Source: Flammula alnicola
Lineage: Eukaryota > Basidiomycota > Agaricomycetes > Agaricales > Strophariaceae
Length of the DNA stretch: 64,000 nucleotides
Direction: 5' to 3'
Assembly (NCBI GenBank): GCA_015499995.1
Contig: JADNRV010000076.1
Location: forward strand, 62,001-126,000
In this document: piece after piece, positions 57,651-64,000 of the stretch
Numbering within the stretch: the stretch's first letter is position 1
How the letters are laid out: the number at the start of each line of letters is the position of its first letter
Translations under genes and position numbers: made by a program
Notes under the pieces: model-generated
The model's input: only the letters and a program-made list of their open reading frames with translations
What the model was told of the DNA's origin: nothing
Database searches by the model: none

Positions 57651-58397
57651 ACCCGCTGCCATTGGCATCATGGAGAAGGAGGGTGCTTACCTCGTTGATC
57701 GCCCTCAGAACATAGCCGCATGGGATGCGCATGTTGCTAGCGCCAGCAGATGGTCAGTTTAAGAGGATGAGACGGTACGTCCCATGTTATCGTGGCTTTC
57801 ATATCACGCGTGCTGAGTTACGTTTCATCTGTCAGGGCGCTTCATGCTCGCCTGCAGCCGAAAATTGTCCCGACATACGCGCCGACCTCTATGGTGCATG
57901 CTCGACAACCTATCTTCGATATAATTGAGATGCCAGTGTTCAGCCTCTGTTGCTATGGCATTAGCGTATGGCAAAAACCCGAACTCGTACGAAGACCCAG
58001 ACGTGCAAGCTGTGAATTGTTGTCTGACCCAGCTGGGAGATGCCCTGCGACCCGGTGTATGGAGAGTTGACGCATATCCAATCCTCCGGTGAGCTCAAAC
58101 CTAATTAAGACCTATTCGCCGAACTCACAGAGTATCAGATACATGCCTGGATATCTAAAAGAGCTCAAAGATGGACACGCCGAAGAACTCGAGCTATTTA
58201 AGAGCCAATTGACCGAAGTCAGGATGAAAGTGGTGCGTCGTATTCTCCGAGTCTTGGCAATGCAGACTAATACAACATCCCTTTCAATTTAGGAAAGAGG
58301 AGAGGAGGTTCCGGACTCGTTCGGGAAATACTTCCTTGAAAAACAGAAGGAACTCGAGCTCACAGATGGCGGGGCCGCATATCTCGCCGGAAGCATG
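57651..58397 (+). pseudogene. Cytochrome P450 fragment, broken
   Basis: Plus strand in P450 order: IMEKEGAYLVDRPQNIAA, frame change, LLAPADGQFKRMRR, ALHARLQPKIVPTYAPTSMV, frame change, ASVAMALAYGKNPNSYEDPD, CCLTQLGDALRPG, RYMPGYLKELKDGHAEELEL, FKSQLTEVRMKV, ERGEEVPDSFGKYFLEKQKE and AAYLAGSM. The last block is the start of helix I; the oxygen-binding A-G-x-D-T-T should follow within five residues but the sequence changes at 58397. Helices I to L with the haem Cys are absent. Two segments of about 7-12 residues are deleted with frame change (near 57722 and 57935). Fungal family of broad substrate range; broken copy. Confidence 0.75.
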
Positions 58398-58677
58398 TCA
58401 GTCCGCACCAGCAAGGAGACCGAGTTCGCGATCTCGAGCATCGGAAGAAGGGAGTAGGAGACCCTCGATCAGTACGGCAGGTTCGAGGAAGCAAAGCGTC
58501 GACTTTGAGACCCGATTGGGCAGGCTGCGCCAGTGTCAGCGTCAGTATCTGTCTCTGGTGCTGCTGAGAAATCGGCACCTGCGGACACATCGAACAAGAC
58601 CCCTCGTTCGCTCGGCATGGCGCTTAACAACTTCGACACGCTCTCGCCTACGACATCATCGCCTTCGCTGTTCTTCA

Positions 58678-58752
58678 CGCGCCCGGGCTGGCTGAGAGCA
58701 GGGTCGAGGCGCTCTATGTGATTCGTGGTGGCAAAGAGCAGCCTGGGGTGGT
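58678..58752 (-). pseudogene. BCS1-type AAA ATPase fragment (sensor region), inverted
   Basis: The minus strand reads RLLFATTNHIERLDPALSQP-GR, the sensor-1/arginine-finger segment of Bcs1, the inner-membrane AAA ATPase that moves the Rieske protein for complex III. Only about 24 residues fit. Bcs1-like C-terminal sequence lies just downstream on the opposite (plus) strand. Confidence 0.7.
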
Positions 58753-58799
58753 AAGTCAGCATTTAAGGCAACGGAAAAGGCTAGCATTATGATAAATGA

Positions 58800-59946
58800 A
58801 CTCACCGCCCCTCAGCCACAGACGCGCCATCAAGACTATTTAGGAGCCCACTCAAACTCAACGCGGATCCGTCTGTGGTCTCAGTAGCGGCCTCTTTTGA
58901 CGTGGCAGCTGTGGGGGAGCCTGTCTTCCCTTACAAGCCTTCCACCGCTACTGTGCCCGAGTCAAGTACTCCTAAAGATCCCTCACAGCAAAATCTGCCT
59001 TTGCCCAAGCGAAAGGCACCTACACATGCTATTCCTTTACTTACTGAAGAAGAAATCTGTGAACTTGCTAAACGCTTTGCCGAAGCTATTCCTGAAGATG
59101 AACTCAGCGTGAGCTCAATTTATTTCGGAATTTTCAGAATTTCATTGATGCTGATCCATTCATTTCAGGCTGCCGGTCTGCAGGGTTACCTTCTGAAGAA
59201 CAAAACGCACCCAGGCGAGTGCGTCGAGGAAGTTGCAGAGTGGGTAATTCAAGAGCGGAAGAGTCGCGAGAAGCTCAAGAAGGAGAAGGCAGAGGTTCGA
59301 ATTCCGATCATCCCCGAGTATTCCTTCATAAGATAGACTAAACATCTTTTTATAGCGTGAGGCTAAAGAAAAAAAGAGGCCGAGGAGAAGAAAAAGAAAG
59401 AGGTATGTAAACTGCATTTAAATCTGTATTCCATCCGTCTGATATCTTTCTGTTCACAGAAGGAGAAGGAAGCCAAAGAGGTGACGACCTGATCTTACTC
59501 ATAGCCATGTACTGACTCCTCTGCCCACCAACAGAAGGAGGAAAAGGAGGCGAAAGAGGTGAGGGATCATTCGCTCCTGTTTTTGTGAAACCTATATCTC
59601 ACATTTCTCTCAGAAACTCGAGAGGAAAGAGCGAGCAGCCAAGGCCAAAACGCTCCGAGCTGATGCCACGGCCAAGAGTGATTCCTCTGCCGCCCCGTCG
59701 ACTGCCTCTACTGAATCCACTCCAGCAACCACCACAGCCACGACTGAAGGCACTTCACCCGAGACCACTACCTCTAGCTCCAAATCCGAGACGAGCAATG
59801 GAGCCGACGCTGATACTGAAGAAAGCGCTACTTGTGAAGAGGAAACCGACAAAGCAACGGAGGAAGGGAAGGAGAAGTGGGTCACAGTCAAATCCTCTTC
59901 GACAATGCCCGCTACTCCTATGCCCGCCGCCGATGCCAACCTTTGA
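58800..59946 (+). pseudogene. BCS1-type AAA ATPase C-terminal region with charged micro-exons
   Basis: Plus exons: AIPLLTEEEICELAKRFAEA then IPEDELS, GLQGYLLKNKTHPGECVEEV, AEWVIQERKSREKLKKEKAE, then three Lys/Glu-rich pieces including two short exons encoding KEKEAKE and KEEKEAKE (each flanked by GT..AG introns), and KLERKERAAKAKTLRADATA with a Thr/Ser-rich acidic end and stop at 59946. This is the post-AAA tail of basidiomycete Bcs1-like proteins (LLTxxxICxLAxxFA..IPxxExSxxxLQGYLLKNK). The N-terminal transmembrane part and the AAA core are missing except for an inverted scrap at 58678. The tail itself is open, so only the structure of the locus shows the break. Confidence 0.65.
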
Positions 59947-61009
59947 CTGCCTTGAATCGCTCTCTTTCGTGGCCAGTCTCCTGCCACGAATATTCTCCCA
60001 CGTCTGTGGATCTGGTCCACCATCTGCTGTCTCTGTCTCTGGCACCCGCTCATCTCGGCGCTCTCGGTGTTTGTGACTACGTTCTTTACCCCCTACGTCT
60101 CGACATGCGGTTCGCGTGGGTTGGAGGGCCATCGGATTTGATTATCCGCCCCGACCCTCGCCCGCTCAGCCAATCCGTGCCCACTCGTTCATACCGTACA
60201 TGCAAGTGTTTGTAGTTTCCGGATCTCGTCTCATGATATAACGACTTTAGATGCCACAAAATTGGGTGTGTGAGGAATTCATTAAGCATCATAATCCATA
60301 ACGAAAATCGAACACAAATACTAATGGGGTGGTAGGGTAACGAGAGAATATGAGATGGGATACACAAGTTCGGACATCTGATAGTGGTGTATAAAAATAC
60401 TGCTCCATTCGCCGCTATTTCAAGTCAATCTTTGGACACTATCACTGCAGCCAGGCACAGCAGTAAGCCATGAAGTGAACAATGCAGATAGAGAGAGAGT
60501 AGGAGTAGGATGGTTAAAAGACCTCCAAACGTGGACTAATCCCGGAGGTTCGATGAAACAGAGATCCTTGATATTCTCCACTGCGCAATGACCAAGCAGC
60601 TTTGTAAAATAGAGGTCAATGTGACTTTCTCCAACTAGACGTGGATGGGTCCTTGCGTCGTTAAATATTCAATTTTCTGACAACTAAAAAATTGAAAATA
60701 TTGGTTACCTCTGAGCCTACCCGATTGACGTGATTCCAGGACTTCGTAGGGTATCGGAGCATTTGAGACACGGTTTGTGCACGTAATCTTGATCAGCACC
60801 GCATCTCAGTATTGATTCTATCTCGATTCTGATTCTCCGTTAACCTGTATATCGACAGTCGGTATACAGACTAATAGCTCTAGGCTGTAATGCGATCCAA
60901 CTTCTAAGGATCACGGTAGCGCATTAGATATTTCATTTAATAGGGCTCGTGAATATGGCTTTCTTTTCCAAAAAATCTGCGAAATGAACGGATCCCACGT
61001 CTCTCCGCG
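59947..61009. other. No supported gene
   Basis: Mixed AT-rich sequence; no gene, repeat or RNA gene recognised. Confidence 0.45.
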
Positions 61010-62870
61010 TCACAAGGACGCTTTGCCCCGCATTTCATAAGGAAGAAACACCGCGAGGCAGCCTGAAATCAGAAAGATAGCCCCAGCAATAAATATTGGT
61101 GCAGGTGTCCTCAGATCTGCGTACAAAGCCACAGTTGGCGCCAACGTATGATCAGATTTAATAGTTCAAGGAGTGAATTAAAAAAGGACACTAACCATGA
61201 CGCCGAAAATGCGGTTGGCTGTAGCCGTCATCGCGTTTCCAGTTCCACAGTTCTTGGTTGGAAAAAGTTCCGGTGTAATGGCGTACAACGCACCGTACAT
61301 AACATTACTCATGAAACCGTAAGCACAGTTCCAGCCAAGTAGGACATTGGATGTACGCGCAGTTGTTGAAGCGAGGATAAAGACACCAGTTAAGACTGGC
61401 ATGGTTTCTCGGATCTCAGATAACGACCCAAGCGAACGGGGTGAAGAGAGCTACCAATAGATACAGCCACGGTTCCACGTCGTCCGAGGTACGGTAGCTC
61501 AACCATGTAGCCCCCGAGTAGGGTGCCTGGCACTCCGATCGCGCTTAGGATAACTTGCTACGGATAGAGGATATATTTGTGAGTATTTATTTTTATTCCT
61601 GAAAGCAGCGTTGACCCACATTGCGGTAGGTTATATATACATATCCGTCCCCGAAGTCAGTGCCCTGGGTTTCAAGGCTGGTTGTGCAGTTTTTGAGACA
61701 TTTGAGCGATAAATAATCCCACAAAAGTGCGGAATAAACGCACTAATAAGTAACAAATGAATTATGTCTATGACTCGGTTTTTAGTGTCTTAAATTCAAA
61801 AACCATATAGAGATGTACGTACAGAGGAAAGACGAGCCCAATCAAAGCTGAGTCACGTTGAAGAGAACCCCTCCGTCAAAGACAACACGCTGAGACGACC
61901 TGATGAAACACTCACCCCATAGAGCGATAAGCAAACTCGTGGAACATGCCACTGCTCGTGTGGCGAAGAGTGGTGCAATGATTTGAGTCTATCCCTGACA
62001 ATTGTTGCTTGAAGTCGAACCCCGAAGGGCGGTATCGATTGACTGTTGAGACCGGCCGGCGCTCCAAATCACGCTCGTCTCCTAAGCTTTGCAGCTCCGC
62101 GAGTGTCAGTGTTGAGATCGCACCGTTATACGAAGCAACTTTATGAAGGACTTCAACAGATTCCTCGTCTTGGTCTTTGCCCATGAGATACTTAGGGCTC
62201 TCGTAGAGCATGAACAAGAAAAAAAAAAGTATGGCCCACAGGACGAGCATCAGGCCTCCCATTGTGAACAAAAAGTATCGCCAGCCCTGATTCGACAAAC
62301 GCAGGCAAGAAAGTCCCTTTCCAGTCTCACAGGAGAAACTCCCTGTCAGGGGCCATGCGATCTGGGGAAAGATATAAGGGGGCGGTGGTGAACAGAGAGA
62401 CGAGCTAGACCGAGAGGTTGGCTACCCACCAGGCTCTCGATAAGCTGCCCAAATTCCCACCATATGGAAAGGATTGTCAGGAGGTACTGATGTGTCGGTG
62501 GGACAAACTCTACAGAACAAGTCGAAAAATACAGCGTAAAACATAAGTACACCACCATCATTGAGCTGGAGAAAATAGCATGACCAACCTAGAAAGATGG
62601 CTGAGTCAACCGGAAGAGTACCGCCGACCCCAAGTGACCAAGCCGCAGCGAGCGCACTCAGGACGATATAATTCGGCGACCCACCGGCTGCTACCGCGAA
62701 AGCACCAGTGATCAACAAAGTGACATTGGTTCTGATTGAATGAAACCCTGAAAACCATGCAGACGCGTGAATATCGGCTGCATGTACAGCAGTAATACCT
62801 GACGATCTGGCTTACTTTCGTCCCCACATATCTGCCCCGGCTGATACTAGGGAGGAAACCAACCATACAT
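61010..62870 (-). pseudogene. MFS transporter, residues from TM2 region to the C terminus
   Basis: Minus exons in order: GADMWGRK, NVTLLITGAFAVAAGGSPNY and LGVGGTLPVDSAIFL, FVPPTHQYLLTILSIWWEFG, GWRYFLFTMGGLMLVL, LYESPKYLMGKDQDEESVEV, GTDFGDGYVYITYRN, QVILSAIGVPGTLLGGYMVE and LPYLGRRGT, VFILASTTARTSNVLLGWN, YAITPELFPTKNCGTGNAM, ANRIFGVM, APTVALYADLRTPAPIFIAG, LPYEMRGKASL and stop (61010). The family is the SV2/sugar-niacin-type MFS of fungal plasma membranes. The last intron lacks an AG acceptor: the exon boundary reads GTTG|GCGCC, within the 12-bp palindrome GTTGGCGCCAAC. The N-terminal part is not upstream on this strand but lies inverted at 62925..63295. Confidence 0.75.
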
Positions 62871-62924
62871 TGGAGAAAAGCAGCGAGCAAGTTCACCCGA
62901 ACGCACAGCACTGCGTACCAGGTG

Positions 62925-63295
62925 GCGATGTCATTGGACACTCGCCGTACGAAAGGAAGGCTCGGTCAGTAAACAAAGCCCTACAGGAGATCGGGATGGG
63001 TCGATATCAGTGGTCCGTCTTCGTGAAACGTTACAATTTCACACTGGTCTTCATTCATGTCGCGGCAGGGGCTTGTTCGTCGTAACTGGGTTTGGATACT
63101 TTGCGTAAGTTCTCACTTCGTTTTTCAGAAATATTCTTGCCTTGTGAGGAGCTCCCCAGTCTCACCCATCAAGAGGTCGTTACAGGATTAATTCTTCCAG
63201 CTGTTGTGAACGTGTTTCAATTCGACGCACCTTTTCTCAAACTGGGCCAAAACGTTGGCCTACTAGTCGGGGCTGCATTTTGGGGCATACGTTGT
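62925..63295 (+). pseudogene. MFS transporter N-terminal part, on the opposite strand
   Basis: Plus strand: SPYERKARSVNKALQEIGMG then RYQWSVF, FVVTGFGYFA before a GTAAGT donor, VVTGLILPAVVNVFQF and LKLGQNVGLLVGAAFWGIRC. This is the start of the same kind of MFS transporter (x-N-x-A-L-x-E-I-G-M-G-R-Y-Q-W, first two helices). It ends exactly where the minus-strand remnant begins (GAAFWG.. followed in the family by GADxWGRK), so the two parts are complementary. Confidence 0.7.
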
Positions 63296-63755
63296 TGGAA
63301 AGGCTTCGGGGATTCGTCGACTAATCCCAGAGGGCTTTAAGGTGCCTTTGGCTGGACGACGCGTGAAGCCTTTGAAGAGATTATCAAAGAAGGATGGACT
63401 CATTTATCCTTGACGAGGCCATTCAGGCGCGGAGAACAGACGTCAAGATAATGCGAAGATGCCAGGCCTGAGGCCTCCTGATCGATGGCCATCTCCGACC
63501 GCAGATATGGGACCACAAAGGACCATGCTTTCGGCTGAGTGGACAATAGATTCCCTTATGCGAGTAGATACATATAGCGCCTCTAATGATGCATTTTGTA
63601 TCAGGAAGGCGGGCATCTATCGAGGATAAATAAGGCGCACACACGCCCTGGTGAAGAGAATCGTCCACGCAGTCCGTATTCGAGAGTCAACAAGGCAAGG
63701 CTGGCTCGGATTTCGGACACGGAATGTCGCCGATGCTTCGCGGTCCTTCGCCATA
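63296..63755. other. No supported gene
   Basis: No gene recognised; flank of the inverted MFS segment. Confidence 0.35.
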
Positions 63756-63987
63756 CTGTACCAATTAAATCAATTCGTCAGTAGGTGTGACCTGTGACCC
63801 ACCTGACGAAATTTTGAATTCGTCATATTACTATATTTAGGCTTTTTTGATGGATTTGTAAGCCTTTTGATCCCCGGAACGACTGTTCCGGGCGGATTTT
63901 TGGGATTTTTGCTGTGACCTCTGTGACCTTTCGTCAAATTGGGTAGGGCTGTGACCTGTGACCGCCGAATTGATTTAATTGCTACAG
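63756..63987. mobile_element. 232-bp MITE-like element with 24-bp TIRs and TA flanks
   Basis: CTGTACCAATTAAATCAATT at the left end (TIR 63756..63779) is the inverted repeat of the right end (63964..63987) with 2 mismatches in 24. Both sides are flanked by TA (63754..63755 and 63988..63989), the target duplication of Tc1/mariner elements. Just inside each end is GTGACCTGTGACC. No coding capacity. Confidence 0.8.
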
Positions 63988-64000
63988 TATGTCTTGAGCC

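Noticed and set aside
1..64000. tRNA genes, rRNA, CRISPR arrays, bacterial-type operons
   Set aside because: GTTCGAATC-like strings were looked at (for example near 5549, 24628, 28497, 51488) but none has a matching A box and cloverleaf; intron-rich nuclear DNA makes CRISPR and operons irrelevant.

Overview
The window looks like nuclear DNA of a mushroom-forming basidiomycete (Agaricomycetes). Genes are split by many 45-65 nt GT-AG introns. Several families typical of that group are present: FunK1-type kinase, MYND/ankyrin protein, BCAS3-domain protein, hAT and MULE remnants, a Tyr-recombinase-like C2H2 protein. Exons below were joined by hand from splice sites, reading frame and remembered family motifs; no database search was possible. 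LAYOUT. 1-5.4 kb is well kept: an FMN-split-barrel (PPOX-like) protein, then a divergent pair, sulfide:quinone oxidoreductase (minus) and a mitochondrial metallo-beta-lactamase-fold persulfide dioxygenase (plus), sharing a 529-bp intergenic region; together they would form the first two steps of mitochondrial sulfide oxidation. 5.7-17.7 kb has a broken PX/DUF202 locus, a small secreted protein behind three tandem ~90-bp repeats, a 678-aa Ser/Pro-rich single-pass membrane protein resembling only the N-terminal part of Kre6/Skn1, a broken RPN6 fragment and an intact MYND/ankyrin gene. 18-31 kb is repeat-rich and AT-rich in part: hAT transposase with an antisense MULE-like fragment beside it, a frameshifted FunK1 remnant, a TIR-bounded element, an F-box/LRR remnant and a decayed Copia. 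32-39.7 kb holds an intact 1070-aa C2H2 (OrsD-like) protein with a tyrosine-recombinase-like C terminus, an unrecognised gene upstream of it, and a LINE RNase H fragment. 40-48.3 kb is a graveyard: WD40 (Cdc4-like), BCAS3, SET3-like, HAD phosphatase and URC1 pieces. 48.6-57.1 kb has an intact myo-inositol oxygenase, a broken aldo-keto reductase, a broken Cys-rich gene and an intact 491-aa conserved basidiomycete gene of unknown function. 57.6-64 kb has P450, BCS1 and MFS-transporter pieces, some on opposite strands, and a TA-flanked short TIR element at the end. MAIN OBSERVATION. Four times, the 5' part of one gene is followed on the same strand by the 3' part of an unrelated gene with both missing halves absent (PX to DUF202, BCAS3 to SET3-like, HAD to URC1, P450 to BCS1). 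Twice, parts of one gene lie on opposite strands (BCS1, MFS), as if a segment was inverted in place. Many of these remnants carry nonsense codons or frameshifts, some explicable as C-to-T changes (CGA to TGA, CAA to TAA), while intact genes stand between them.
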